A DNA stretch of 64,000 bases from JAVDCA01 sp035293985 (GCA_035293985.1 DATGLS010000014.1:1-64000), one strand, 5' to 3'; counted from the first letter of the stretch, positions 24,452 to 33,756 are shown. Notes: generated by a model not told the origin, from the letters alone. Program-made: numbers and translations.

Positions 24452-25714
24452 ATGGCGCGCATGGCGTTGCAAGAACCGATCCTCGCGCAGCGGTACGTGT
24501 GGCCGGACGATGATCCGACCGTCATTCCGGACTGGGTCTACACCGACGAGGCGATCTACGCCCGCGAGGTGGAGCGCATCTTCCATGGGCCGACCTGGAA
24601 CTATGTCGCGCTCGAGGCGGAGATTCCCAATCCCGGCGATTTCATTCGCTCGCATGTCGGGCCGACGCCGATCGTCGTCGCGCGCGCGGACGATGGCTCG
24701 ATCAATGCGTTCGAGAACCGCTGCATGCACCGTGCCGCGGAATTCTGCCGCGAGCTCTCCGGCACCGCCAAGGAGTTCATCTGCCCCTATCACCAGTGGA
24801 CCTATGATCTCAAAGGCAACCTGATCGGCGTCCCGTTCCGCCGCGGCGTCGCCGGCAAGGGCGGCATGCCTGCGGATTTCAAGCCGCAGCAGCACGGGCT
24901 GTGCCGCCTCAACGTCACCACCCATCGCGGCGTCGTGTTCGCGTCTTATGCGAATCAGATGGAATCGTTTGCCGACTACCTCGGCCCCGAGGTGCTGCGC
25001 GAGTTCGAGGCCACCTTCGACGGCCGCAAGCTCAAGGTGCTCGGCCACTATCGCCATTCGCTGCCCGGCAACTGGAAGCTCTACCATGAGAACCTCAAGG
25101 ACCCCTATCACGCGACGTTGCTGCACACCTTCCTGGTGACGTTCGGGCTCCTCGTCGCGGGCAATCGCTCGCTCATGCTCACCGACGCGAGCGGGCGGCA
25201 CGGCGTGATGGCGTCGGCGAAATCCGATACCAAGGCGGTCGCGGGCGACGCCAAGAAGGAGATGCGCAGCTACCGGGAAGGAATGACGCTGCGCGAGCCG
25301 CGCTTCATGGACTTCATCGAGGAGTTCGACAGCCCATGGTCGGTGACCATGGCGACGATCTGGCCGAACCTGATCGTGCAGCGGGAGATGAACACGCTCG
25401 GCATCCGCCAGATCGTGCCGACCGGGCCGCACGAGTTCATCATGAAGTGGACCATGTTCGGCTTCGCGGGCGACGACGAGGAAATGACGCGGCATCGCCT
25501 GCGCCAGGGTAACCTGATGGGCCCGGCCGGCTTCCTCGGCCTCGAGGACAACGAGGCGATCAAGTTCGTGCAGGACGGCATGCAGCGCGTGCCGAACGGC
25601 CGCCACCTGGTCAAGCTCGACCCCGCGACGCCGGCCGGCACCGCCGATACACTGATCTCCGAGGCCGCCATCCGGGCGATGTATCGGCATTGGCGCGAGG
25701 CGATGGACCTATGA
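24452..25714 (+). CDS. Aromatic-ring-hydroxylating dioxygenase, large (Rieske) subunit
   Basis: A 420-residue catalytic subunit. The Rieske 2Fe-2S ligands are Cys91/His93 and Cys111/His114 (CMHRAAEF, CPYHQWTY). The mononuclear iron site is in HENLKDPYHATLLH: the bridging Asp217 and ligands His220 and His225. It inserts both atoms of O2 into an aromatic ring, using electrons from a separate reductase that is not encoded nearby. Start at 24452 (MARMALQEP) or 24461. It is followed by the small subunit after a palindromic repeat. Confidence 0.94.
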   Translation: MARMALQEPILAQRYVWPDDDPTVIPDWVYTDEAIYAREVERIFHGPTWNYVALEAEIPNPGDFIRSHVGPTPIVVARADDGSINAFENRCMHRAAEFCRELSGTAKEFICPYHQWTYDLKGNLIGVPFRRGVAGKGGMPADFKPQQHGLCRLNVTTHRGVVFASYANQMESFADYLGPEVLREFEATFDGRKLKVLGHYRHSLPGNWKLYHENLKDPYHATLLHTFLVTFGLLVAGNRSLMLTDASGRHGVMASAKSDTKAVAGDAKKEMRSYREGMTLREPRFMDFIEEFDSPWSVTMATIWPNLIVQREMNTLGIRQIVPTGPHEFIMKWTMFGFAGDDEEMTRHRLRQGNLMGPAGFLGLEDNEAIKFVQDGMQRVPNGRHLVKLDPATPAGTADTLISEAAIRAMYRHWREAMDL

Positions 25715-25761
25715 GCATGATCCCGAAAAGTGGTTTCCGGTTGTCGAATAAGATCATGCTC
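25713..25761. repeat. GAGCATGATC palindromic repeat
   Basis: GAGCATGATC (25713-25722) and GATCATGCTC (25752-25761) are perfect inverted arms around CCGAAAAGTGGTTTCCGG. This is a well-known intergenic palindrome of Rhizobiales genomes. Here it lies between two subunits of one operon and begins at the stop codon of the first. Confidence 0.85.
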
Positions 25762-25778
25762 GAACTTTAGAGTTTCCC

Positions 25779-26297
25779 ATGCTCGACAAGCGCGATCCCG
25801 CCATCAACGATCGGCGCATCGAGGCGCTGCTGCTGCATCGCGAGATCGAGGATTTCAACAACGCCTATGCGGCGGCGCTCGATGAGCAGCGGCTCGACGA
25901 CTGGGCCGAGATGTTCACCGACGACGGATTCTATATCGTCATCTCGCGCGAGAATGCCGACCGCAACATGCCGGTCGGGCTGATCTACTGCGAGAACAAG
26001 GGCATGATCCAGGATCGCGCCTTCGCGCTCCAGCACACCGAGATGTTCGCGCCGCGTTATCTGCGCCACATCGTCGGCAACCTGCAGGTCCTCGGCGAGG
26101 AGCCGAACGGCGACATCCGCGCCCGCGCCAACTACGTGGTGGTGCAGGTGCTGTTCGACCGGCCCGACGCCAAGCTGCATCAGGTCGGCGTCTACTACGA
26201 CAAATTCCGCCGCGTCGGTGATCGGCTCAAGCTCGCCGAGCGCCGTTGCGTCTACGACAACCTCCTGGTGGACAACGCCCTATGTTTGCCGGTTTGA
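25779..26297 (+). CDS. Aromatic-ring-hydroxylating dioxygenase, small (beta) subunit
   Basis: A 172-residue protein of the NTF2-like fold shared by Rieske dioxygenase beta subunits. It carries EIEDFNNAYAAALDEQRLDDW, MFTDDGFYIVISREN and the C-terminal YYDKFRRVGDRLKLAERRC. It supports the alpha subunit in the alpha3-beta3 hexamer. The last 16 bases overlap the start of the Bug-protein gene, so the three genes form one transcript. Confidence 0.92.
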   Translation: MLDKRDPAINDRRIEALLLHREIEDFNNAYAAALDEQRLDDWAEMFTDDGFYIVISRENADRNMPVGLIYCENKGMIQDRAFALQHTEMFAPRYLRHIVGNLQVLGEEPNGDIRARANYVVVQVLFDRPDAKLHQVGVYYDKFRRVGDRLKLAERRCVYDNLLVDNALCLPV

Positions 26298-27268
26298 AAA
26301 CACGCCGTCTCGTCCTGCAGGTTGCGGGCGCCACGCTGGCGGCGGCATTTCCGCGCTTCGCCGCGGCCGCGCTCGACTATCCGGCCCGTCCGGTGCGCAT
26401 CATCGTCGGCTTTCCGGCCGGCGGCCCGACCGACATCTTTGCCCGCCTGATCGCGCAATGGCTGTCGGATCGTCTGCACCAGCCGTTCGTGGTCGACAAT
26501 CGCCCGGGCGCCGGCAGCACGATCGGCCTCGAGGCCGCCGCGCTCGCATCCGCCGACGGCTACACGCTCGCCCTGGTGAGCACCGCAGCCGCCATCGCAA
26601 GCCTCTACTATCCGCATCTGAAATACGATTTCCTCACCGACATCGTGCCGGTGGCCGGGATCGCGATCGAGCAGCAGGTGATGGTGGTGCACCCGTCGGT
26701 GCCGGCCAATACGGTTCCGGAATTCATCACTTATGCCAAGCAGAACCCCGGCAAGATCGTGATGGCCTCGGTGGGCAACGGCACGACGGTGCACCTCGCC
26801 GGCGAGCTGTTCAAGCTGATGGCGAAGGTCGATCTGCTCCATGTGCCCTATCGCGGCGCCGCGCCGGCCCTCACCGATCTGCTGGCCGGCCGCGCACAGG
26901 TCATGTTCGAAGGCATGCCCACCCTGGTCAGCTTCGTGCGGGAGGGCAAGCTGCGGGCGCTGGCCGTGACACAGTCGCGGCGCTCGCCGTTGTTTCCCGA
27001 TCTGCCGACGGTGGCCGAGTTCCTACCAGGCTACGATTCGAGCATCTGGTTCGGCATCGGCGCACCGAAGAAGACGCCGCCCGAAATCATCGCGCGCCTC
27101 AATACGATGATCAATGCCGGCCTCGATGACCCGACGATCAAGCAACGCATTGCCGACCTCGGTTCCGAAGCCCTCAAGGGCAGTCCGGCCGAGTTCGGAA
27201 AGCTCTTCGTCGCCGACACGCAGAAATGGGCGAGCGTCATGCGCACCGCCGGCGTCAAGGGTGAGTAA
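26282..27268 (+). CDS. Bug-family (TTT) periplasmic substrate-binding protein
   Basis: A 328-residue binding protein of the tripartite tricarboxylate transporter type. It has an N-terminal export signal (MFAGLKTRRLVLQVAGATLA), then DYPARPVRIIVGFPAGGPTD, and a C-terminal GIGAPKKTPPEIIARLN. These proteins bind carboxylates and aromatic acids in the periplasm. No TctA/TctB membrane partners are nearby, so it is an orphan. Its start overlaps the dioxygenase beta gene by 16 bp, which suggests it captures the aromatic substrate of that enzyme. Confidence 0.93.
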   Translation: MFAGLKTRRLVLQVAGATLAAAFPRFAAAALDYPARPVRIIVGFPAGGPTDIFARLIAQWLSDRLHQPFVVDNRPGAGSTIGLEAAALASADGYTLALVSTAAAIASLYYPHLKYDFLTDIVPVAGIAIEQQVMVVHPSVPANTVPEFITYAKQNPGKIVMASVGNGTTVHLAGELFKLMAKVDLLHVPYRGAAPALTDLLAGRAQVMFEGMPTLVSFVREGKLRALAVTQSRRSPLFPDLPTVAEFLPGYDSSIWFGIGAPKKTPPEIIARLNTMINAGLDDPTIKQRIADLGSEALKGSPAEFGKLFVADTQKWASVMRTAGVKGE

Positions 27269-27284
27269 GTCGCCGGGGGACACG

Positions 27285-27671
27285 ATGGCTTATGACGAGC
27301 TCACGGCCGAACGGATGCGCAGTGCACTGGCAGGGCGGCCCGGCGTCGTCGAGACGCGGCTCATGGGCGGCGTCTGCTTCATGGTGAACGGCAACATGTG
27401 TTGCACGGTGAGCGCCCGCGGCGGCATTTTGGTGCGCGTCGGCCCTGAGGGTTACGAGCAAGCGCTGGCCCAGCCGCACGCGCAGCCGATGGAAATGCGC
27501 GGCCGCGTCATGAATGGCTTCGTCCGCGTCATGCCGGACGGATATCGCACCGACGCCGCACTGAACAGATGGATCGCGCGCGGGCTCGATTTCGTCGCCA
27601 CGCTGCCCCCCAAGAAAGGCCGATCGCCACCCAGGGCGGCGACGGCGGGCCGACGCAAAAAAGCGAAATAG
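27285..27671 (+). CDS. TfoX/Sxy N-terminal-domain protein
   Basis: A 128-residue protein with a TfoX-N-like domain: MAYDELTAERMRSAL, TRLMGGVCFMVNGNMCCTVS and GRVMNGFVRVMPDG, followed by a lysine-rich tail. The full-length Sxy regulates competence genes in gammaproteobacteria; stand-alone N-terminal domains are common in alphaproteobacteria and have no defined role. GGGGGA precedes the ATG. It follows the Bug gene by 16 bp and may be carried in the same transcript. Confidence 0.85.
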   Translation: MAYDELTAERMRSALAGRPGVVETRLMGGVCFMVNGNMCCTVSARGGILVRVGPEGYEQALAQPHAQPMEMRGRVMNGFVRVMPDGYRTDAALNRWIARGLDFVATLPPKKGRSPPRAATAGRRKKAK

Positions 27672-27688
27672 CCGGGACCGACGATGCC

Positions 27689-29080
27689 TCACCGGCGGCG
27701 GCGCGGCGCGGGACGCTGCGGCGCGGGCTCCCGCGGCTCGGCGACCAACCGTAGCCCCTTGAGGGCCGCATCGGCGGCACGCTCGCCCGATTCCCAGGCG
27801 CCGCCGACCGTGCCCCACAGCGTCTCGTGCACGGCTTCGCCGGCGAACCACACTCGCTCGCGCACCGGCTCCATCAGGGTGCGCCGCGCCGGCTGGGTCC
27901 CGGGCGCCGCGGACGAGAAAGCGCCGAGCACCCACGGCTCGTCGTTCCACTGGGTCACCGCGGAGCGCTTGACCGCCTTGCGCAGGTCGCTGCCGTAGAG
28001 GTTGGCGAGCCAGTCGAGCGCGAACGCCTTCATCGCATCGGCGCCTTGCGCCGCGAGGTCGCGGCCGAACTTGCCCGCCACCTCGACCATCGCGAGCGAG
28101 GAGCCCGAGATGTTGGCGAGCATGGCCGCGGTGCGCACGCCGTCGGATTTCTCGAACACGAGGTCGTCGCGGTCGAGGCCGAGCGGATTGCCGGGCAACT
28201 CGAGCACGACATGATCGTAGCTGCCGAGGCTCAGGCTGCTCGCCGCGTCGAGCTGGCGATGCGGCAGGTCGGGGACGAACTTGATCTTGCCCGCCGCGAG
28301 CACGCCGGTCGACACCGTCACGATGACGCCGCGCGCCGTGATCTGTCCCCGCTCGGTCTCGATGCCGACGCCGCCGCGAAAGCCGAGATCGATGCGCGAC
28401 ACCGGCGTCGACAACTCGACCGTGAGCCCGGCCCCGAGCTTGGCCAGCACCGCGCCAAAACCCTGCCGGCAGAAGGCATCGACGTCGCGCTCGGCCGAGT
28501 GGGCAAAATCTTGGGCCGAGACAGTGCCGAGGTCCTTGGCGCAACCGAAGGGGCCGAGCACGAACTCGATCGTCGAATGCCAGTCGCCGAGGTCCTTCGG
28601 CAGCGCCTGGGCGCAGGAGACGTCGGTCTTGCCGCGCGCCGCCTCGGCGATGGCACGGTTGGCGCGCACCTGCGCGGCGAGAAAATCCTCCATCTCGCCC
28701 TCGCGCGCATAGCGGCGCAGGATGCGCATCTTCTGGCCGGGGGGCGCCGGATAGATGTCGAGTCCCGTGTGCGGCGCGAGCTTCGCCACCGGATTGATGT
28801 CCGGCATGTGGATCCAATGGGCGCCACGGTCGAAAGGCACGCCGAACGTCGCCGTGTCGGTGATGCAGCGGCCGCCGATCCGGTCGCTCGCCTCGAGCAG
28901 CGCAAAACGCCGCCCGGCCGCCGCGATCTTGCGCGCCGCCGCGATGCCGGCTGCGCCGGCCCCGACGATCACAATGTCGACCTCGCCGAGCGAACCGGTT
29001 GCCCCGAACGACGGACCCGCGGCCACGGCGGCGGAAGCGGCAAGAAACGAACGACGGCTGAGGCTCGACATGGCCGGCAA
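27689..29080 (-). CDS. Tat-exported flavin amine oxidase
   Basis: A 463-residue FAD-dependent oxidoreductase of the monoamine oxidase group. A twin-arginine signal SLSRRSFLAASAA opens the protein, so it is probably folded and then exported. The FAD-binding motif DIVIVGAGAAGIAAARK is followed by SDRIGGRC and, near the end, RVWFAGEAVHETLWGTVGGA. Start could also be the internal ATG at residue 4. It oxidises an amine to aldehyde, ammonia and hydrogen peroxide; the substrate is unknown. It converges on the TfoX gene. Confidence 0.9.
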   Translation of the reverse strand: MPAMSSLSRRSFLAASAAVAAGPSFGATGSLGEVDIVIVGAGAAGIAAARKIAAAGRRFALLEASDRIGGRCITDTATFGVPFDRGAHWIHMPDINPVAKLAPHTGLDIYPAPPGQKMRILRRYAREGEMEDFLAAQVRANRAIAEAARGKTDVSCAQALPKDLGDWHSTIEFVLGPFGCAKDLGTVSAQDFAHSAERDVDAFCRQGFGAVLAKLGAGLTVELSTPVSRIDLGFRGGVGIETERGQITARGVIVTVSTGVLAAGKIKFVPDLPHRQLDAASSLSLGSYDHVVLELPGNPLGLDRDDLVFEKSDGVRTAAMLANISGSSLAMVEVAGKFGRDLAAQGADAMKAFALDWLANLYGSDLRKAVKRSAVTQWNDEPWVLGAFSSAAPGTQPARRTLMEPVRERVWFAGEAVHETLWGTVGGAWESGERAADAALKGLRLVAEPREPAPQRPAPRRRR

Positions 29081-29226
29081 TTCTGGGGTGAGACTGTGCA
29101 GCTAGCATGAAGTCTTCGGCTCACGCAATTCGCCGTGAAGTCGCAATCGAGCTCTCGGCGGGCGCGACTTGTAAGGGCCAAAGTCTGCCTCTAGAGCAAT
29201 AGGCGCTTGCCCGGAGCGAGTCCACG

Positions 29227-29973
29227 ATGCTCGATGCGGCCTTCAAGGCGTTCTCTCAGATGTTCAGCGCGCCGTTCCGCAGCGTGCTGCTGAAATCGGC
29301 CGGGCTCGCCATCGCGCTGCTTGCCCTGCTGGTGATCGCGCTGTCCCGGCTGGTCGGCTGGCTCACCAGCGTCGGCACGCATTGGGCAGAAGGCGAGGTG
29401 AGCACGATCGCGCACGCGCCGCTCGAGGTCTTGGGCTGGGTGGTCGCGTTCGCGCTCGGCTCCGGGCTGGTCGCCGGCGCGGTCGTGCTAATGCCGGCCG
29501 TCACGGCACTGGTTGCGACCTTCTTCACCGACGAGATCGCCGAGATGGTCGAGCAGAGCCATTATCCGCTCGACGTGCCCGGTGTCATCGTTCCGCTGCC
29601 GCGCGCCGTCCTGGAAGGCCTCAAAGCCGCCGCACTCTCGATCGTGGTCTACATCTGCTGCGTGCCGTTCCTGCTCTTCGCGGGCTTCGGCGCGCTGCTG
29701 CTCTTCCTCGCCAACGCCTACCTGCTCGGCCGCGTCTATTTCGACCTCGCCGCCATGCGGTTTGATCCGGTGGCCGAAGCCAAGGCGCTGCGGCGGATGC
29801 ATCGAGCCACCGTCTTCGTGGCCGGTCTGTTCATCGCCGGTTTCGTGTTGATCCCGATCGTCAACCTGGCGACGCCGCTGTTCGGCACCGCCTTCATGGT
29901 GCATATGCACAAGCGGCTGACGCGCCCGCGCCAGCCGGAACGGCTCGCTTCGGCGCGCGGCAGTCCCTCATGA
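29227..29973 (+). CDS. EI24/CysZ-like multi-pass membrane protein
   Basis: A 248-residue protein with four to five hydrophobic helices: LAIALLALLVIALSRLVGWL, LGWVVAFALGSGLVAGAVV, AALSIVVYICCVPFLLFAG and ATVFVAGLFIAGFVLIPIV. The ALRRMHRATVF segment and the conserved NAYLLGRVYFDLAAMR match the EI24/CysZ family. CysZ imports sulfate in enterobacteria; many alphaproteobacterial members are uncharacterised. The stop overlaps the next ATG by 4 bp, coupling it to the MetE-like gene, where a sulfur link would make sense. Confidence 0.85.
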   Translation: MLDAAFKAFSQMFSAPFRSVLLKSAGLAIALLALLVIALSRLVGWLTSVGTHWAEGEVSTIAHAPLEVLGWVVAFALGSGLVAGAVVLMPAVTALVATFFTDEIAEMVEQSHYPLDVPGVIVPLPRAVLEGLKAAALSIVVYICCVPFLLFAGFGALLLFLANAYLLGRVYFDLAAMRFDPVAEAKALRRMHRATVFVAGLFIAGFVLIPIVNLATPLFGTAFMVHMHKRLTRPRQPERLASARGSPS

Positions 29974-31157
29974 GGCGCAGCTCGACCCGCATCCTGACCA
30001 CGCACACGGGCAGTCTGCCGCGGCCGCCCGATCTCGTCGCGCTGCTCAACCGCAAGGAGCTGGGCGAGGCCTATGACGGCACCGCGTATCGCGGGCGGAT
30101 CAGCCGCGCCATCGGCGAGATCGTGCGGCAGCAGGCCGACACCGGCCTCGACGTCATCGACGACGGCGAGCACAGCAAGGTCAACTGGATGGCCTATGCG
30201 CGGGCGCGGCTGAGCGGCCTCGCCGAAATCGACAGCCCTCCCCGCTTCCGAGGCGCGACGCGCGACTCGCTCGCCTTCCCGCGGGCCTACGAGGACATGC
30301 GCGTGATGCTGGCGGGGCGGTCGGGCGCGATCGTGGCCAAGCGCACGGTGCGGCCCAAGGCGCAAGTGTGCACGGGACCGATCGCTTACGTCGGGCAAGA
30401 GGAGCTCGCGACCGACATCGAGAATTTCAAGAACGCACTGAAGGGCGTCACAGCCGAGGAGGCGTTCATGACGGCGATCTCGCCGTCCAATCTCGAGCTG
30501 TACTACGAGAATCGATACTATGCCGCGCAGGAGGAATATCTCGCGGCGCTCGCCGAGGCGATGCGGGTCGAGTACAAGGCGATCGTCGATGCCGGCTTCC
30601 TGCTGCAGATCGACGATCCGCGCATGGCGACGCACTACAACCGCGCCGTCGATGCCTCGATCGAAGACTGCCGCAAGTTCATCGCGCTGCGCGTCGAGGC
30701 CGTGAACCACGCTCTGCGTGGCATCCCGCCCGAGCGCGTGCGCTTCCACACCTGCTACAGCGTCAACATCGCGCCGCGCGTACACGACTTCGAGCTGAGG
30801 CACTTCGTCGACCTGATGCTGCGGGTCAACGCCGGCGCCTACCTGATCGAGGCGGCCAACCCGCGCCACGAGCACGAATGGGCGCTGTGGCAGGAAGTCG
30901 AGCTGCCGGACGACAAGATCCTGGTGCCGGGCGTCGTATCTCACTGCATCCATCTGGTGGAGCATCCCGAGCTGGTGGCGCAACGCATCGTGCGCTTCGC
31001 CGAGGTGGTCGGCCGCGAGCGGATCATCGCGGGTACAGACTGCGGCTTCGGCACGTCAGGCGCCGGCGACGAGGTGCACCCCGAGGTCGCGTGGGCGAAG
31101 CTGAAGTCGCTCGTCGAAGGCGCCCGAACCGCGAGCCGCAGATTGTGGGGACGATAG
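29970..31157 (+). CDS. MetE-like zinc-barrel protein (cobalamin-independent methionine synthase family)
   Basis: A 395-residue single TIM barrel of the MetE C-terminal/UROD superfamily. It begins RILTTHTGSLPRPPDL and keeps the four zinc ligands of MetE: His and Cys in HTCYSVN, Glu in EAANPRHEHEW and Cys in TDCGFGT. It lacks the MetE N-terminal half. Members transfer methyl or alkyl groups between thiols or cleave thioethers; the substrate is unknown. It is coupled to the EI24 gene and followed by a Bug protein. A paralogue is at 34761-35915. Confidence 0.88.
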   Translation: MRRSSTRILTTHTGSLPRPPDLVALLNRKELGEAYDGTAYRGRISRAIGEIVRQQADTGLDVIDDGEHSKVNWMAYARARLSGLAEIDSPPRFRGATRDSLAFPRAYEDMRVMLAGRSGAIVAKRTVRPKAQVCTGPIAYVGQEELATDIENFKNALKGVTAEEAFMTAISPSNLELYYENRYYAAQEEYLAALAEAMRVEYKAIVDAGFLLQIDDPRMATHYNRAVDASIEDCRKFIALRVEAVNHALRGIPPERVRFHTCYSVNIAPRVHDFELRHFVDLMLRVNAGAYLIEAANPRHEHEWALWQEVELPDDKILVPGVVSHCIHLVEHPELVAQRIVRFAEVVGRERIIAGTDCGFGTSGAGDEVHPEVAWAKLKSLVEGARTASRRLWGR

Positions 31158-31325
31158 GCTCGCCAAAAGCAGCCGACATAACGGCAATCGGATATGAGCT
31201 TGGACCGCTTGGGCCGGGTCCATTGCGATCGCAGCCGAGCGATGCCGATTGGACGTTGCAATCGCGCCGGCCCGGAGTCACTATGCGCTCCGCACTCCGC
31301 GGCATATGCAGCCGAGGGGGATCCG

Positions 31326-32303
31326 ATGCGACGGCGTGATCTCGGTGCGATTCTTGCCGCGCTCATGGTGACGTGGCCTGCGGCTGCCGTTGCCCAGGAC
31401 TATCCCACCCGACCCGTCACGATGGTCGTCCCGTTTGCGGCCGGCGGCGCGTTCGACGTGATCGGCCGACTGGTCGCGGCGCGCATGAGCATCACGCTCG
31501 GCCAGCCGGTCATCATCGAGAACACCAGCGGCGGCGGCGGCATCGTCGGTACCAAGCGCGTCGCCAACGCGCCGCCCGATGGCTACGCCTTCCTGCTCGG
31601 CAGCATCGGCACCCACGCCTACAACCAGACCATCTACCGCAAGCGGCGCTATGATGCGGTCGCCGATTTTGCGCCGGTTGCGCTCTTCGCCGACCAGCCG
31701 ATGGTGCTGCTGACACGCAAGGATTTCCCCGCCGCCAACCTGCAGGAGTTCATCGCCTATGTGAAATCGAACAGCGAAAAGGTGCGGTTCGGATCGGCTG
31801 GCGTCGGCTCGACCACGCATCTCGCGTGCGCCGTGCTCAATTCCACCATCGGCGTCGCAACGACGCACGTGCCCTATCGCGGGGGCGGCCCGGCGGCGGC
31901 GGACGTGGTCGCGGGCCATATCGACTACGCCTGCATCAATCTCGGCGGCGCCGCCCCGCTCATGAAGGGCGGGCTGGTGAAAGCGATCGCGGTGCTGTCG
32001 CACACGCGGGCGCCGCTGCTTCCGACATTGCCCACCGCGGATGAGCAGGGACTCGGCCTGGACATCAGCACGTGGAACGCCTTCTTCCTGCCCAAGGGCA
32101 CGCCCGACGCGATCGTCAAGCGGCTCAATCAAGCATCGAGCGATGCGATCGACGATCCGGCCATTCGGGCGCGCTTCCACGACCTCGGTGTCACCGCCGT
32201 TGCGCCGGCGCGCAGAACGCCCGAATACCTCGCCCAGTTCGTCGTGGACGAGATCAAGCGGTGGGCCGGGCCGATCACCGCGGCCGGACTCCAGGTGGAA
32301 TGA
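31326..32303 (+). CDS. Bug-family (TTT) periplasmic substrate-binding protein
   Basis: A 325-residue orphan binding protein. The start at 31326 (MRRRDLGAILAALMV) gives a proper signal peptide and follows GAGGGGGATC. The core begins QDYPTRPVTMVVPFAAGGAFD and includes VPYRGGGPAAADVVAG. It sits after the MetE-like gene on the same strand, 168 bp away, and so may feed that enzyme's substrate into the periplasm. No transporter membrane genes accompany it. Confidence 0.92.
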   Translation: MRRRDLGAILAALMVTWPAAAVAQDYPTRPVTMVVPFAAGGAFDVIGRLVAARMSITLGQPVIIENTSGGGGIVGTKRVANAPPDGYAFLLGSIGTHAYNQTIYRKRRYDAVADFAPVALFADQPMVLLTRKDFPAANLQEFIAYVKSNSEKVRFGSAGVGSTTHLACAVLNSTIGVATTHVPYRGGGPAAADVVAGHIDYACINLGGAAPLMKGGLVKAIAVLSHTRAPLLPTLPTADEQGLGLDISTWNAFFLPKGTPDAIVKRLNQASSDAIDDPAIRARFHDLGVTAVAPARRTPEYLAQFVVDEIKRWAGPITAAGLQVE

Positions 32304-32331
32304 CGTTGATTGGTGCGCGACCGACGTGGCG

Positions 32332-32408
32332 GGATGGGTTGAGACAGCGAAACCCATCACTTCGAGGCCCAGCTCAGAGATGATGGGTTCGCGATGCTCA
32401 ACCCATCC
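32332..32408. repeat. GGATGGGTT / AACCCATCC nested inverted repeat
   Basis: Two 28-nt arms, 32332-32359 and 32381-32408, are reverse-complementary except for a few central bases, and each arm itself contains GATGGGTT/AACCCATC. It is a dispersed-repeat type common in Bradyrhizobium-like genomes. Confidence 0.75.
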
Positions 32409-32536
32409 TTGGGCTGGCCCGCATTGAAATTGCTGCTGTTATCCCAGTTGGGATGTTCTGCCAAAATTGGCCGCCACAACTCCGCTTATCAAACCGGCAT
32501 TGATATCGTTGGCATTTCGGGGAATGGCTTTGTTCT

Positions 32537-32562
32537 GGCGATTATCTGCCAGTTGACAAATG
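32537..32562 (+). repeat. Left terminal inverted repeat of the IS1595 element
   Basis: 26 bp, beginning GGCGATTATCTGCCAG and ending GACAAATG; perfect reverse complement of 34712-34737. Confidence 0.97.
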
Positions 32563-32659
32563 AGGAAATCCCCCTACGATCAGACCGTGTAGCAGGGAAG
32601 GATATCCTCCGGGCCATGTTAGCCTCTCAGGGGGAACTTCTCCCCTGGGAGGGACAACC

Positions 32660-33667
32660 GTGCCTGACGAGAAGCGGCCGCCACTCACCACGCCGTCCGA
32701 GTCCAACGAAATCCCCGGCTTGCCGCGGCAGAATTCTCCGGCCAGCCCCGTGTTTCCCTTCGTCCCTTTTGGCACGCCAGTCGTGCCCAGCGGTTCTCCT
32801 GGGCCGGGCCAACCGGGATACAGCCAAGAGCTTCGGCGCGATATCGCGAACGCGGCCAAGGAAAGTTCAGCAGTGGGTGGAAAGGCCACGCCGCAAGAGA
32901 CAGTCAGCACGGGAGCCGATTCAAAGCCGAAGCAAGATTTTTGGACTCACGCTGACAAATCAATGGTCGCGCTATGCGAACTTTTGGCACTCCTGTTCGG
33001 CCTACCTTTCGGAGACGATCTCTATCACGGCACGCCAATTACGGGATGGCATTGGTTCTATCTCGCCGTTGCTGTCCTGTTCGCAGTCGGTGGTCCCATG
33101 TGGCCGTGGTTGAGATCGCGCAAGGGTGCTGCTGAAGCATTCACGCGAGCAGCAGCACACCCCTTCGCTTGGCTTGCGGTTCTTCTTGCGCTGTTTTTTT
33201 ACGGCGTCGGACCGGAAATGTACCGCCGCGCGACTTGGCAAGCACCAGTAGCTCCCCCGGCCACCTTGTCAGCGGCCGACGCTGGCACCTTCGGATGGGC
33301 GCCCATTTCAACGGGCAACGTTGATTGGGACGCTTTAGATCGCGCCTGTTCTACCGGAGAGACGCCAAAACTGTCTGTCCGTGCCGATGACGGCAATGTT
33401 GCTTCGTTATGCGATCCAAACAAAAAGGGCTGGGTGGCCGTATGTTGGCACGGTGACCCGCGCATGAAGCGCGGAATTGCGCCCTGGCCGACGAAAGAGA
33501 ATACGCCGGGCCTCATTGGACGATGCCAAGGCGCGGAAGATTGGTGCGCTTACAAGAGCCCTTCGATAAGCGCGACGGAGGCAAATCGTCGTCAGCTTGA
33601 GAAATATACGGCCCCGGCAACGGTGTACGCCTGCACTGCCGTCATCAAAGACGAGGGCGCCAAGTGA
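32660..33667 (+). CDS. IS1595 passenger: membrane protein of unknown function
   Basis: A 335-residue protein starting at GTG 32660, seven bases after GGGAGGGA. It has a proline-rich cytoplasmic N-terminus (FPFVPFGTPVVPSG), then three hydrophobic helices (around residues 95-115, 123-147 and 162-182, e.g. FAWLAVLLALFFYGV). A cysteine-bearing C-terminal domain of about 145 residues follows, with SLCDPNKKGWVAVCWHGDP and AEDWCAYKS, probably in the periplasm. I recognise no family. It lies wholly inside the transposon, so it moves with it. Larger IS1595 members are known to carry unrelated cargo genes. Confidence 0.8.
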   Translation: MPDEKRPPLTTPSESNEIPGLPRQNSPASPVFPFVPFGTPVVPSGSPGPGQPGYSQELRRDIANAAKESSAVGGKATPQETVSTGADSKPKQDFWTHADKSMVALCELLALLFGLPFGDDLYHGTPITGWHWFYLAVAVLFAVGGPMWPWLRSRKGAAEAFTRAAAHPFAWLAVLLALFFYGVGPEMYRRATWQAPVAPPATLSAADAGTFGWAPISTGNVDWDALDRACSTGETPKLSVRADDGNVASLCDPNKKGWVAVCWHGDPRMKRGIAPWPTKENTPGLIGRCQGAEDWCAYKSPSISATEANRRQLEKYTAPATVYACTAVIKDEGAK

Positions 33668-33756
33668 AGCCGCTCAGAATGGCAACTCCAGTTGCTCCGG
33701 TTCAGGCTCGCTGGCGTCGTTCGTCTCCACCTGAGACGGACGCCAGGGGCCTCGTC

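Noticed and set aside
29970..31157. Calling the MetE-like proteins methionine synthase (metE)
   Set aside because: They are single-barrel proteins of 352-395 residues without the N-terminal half; the family includes other thiol alkyltransferases.
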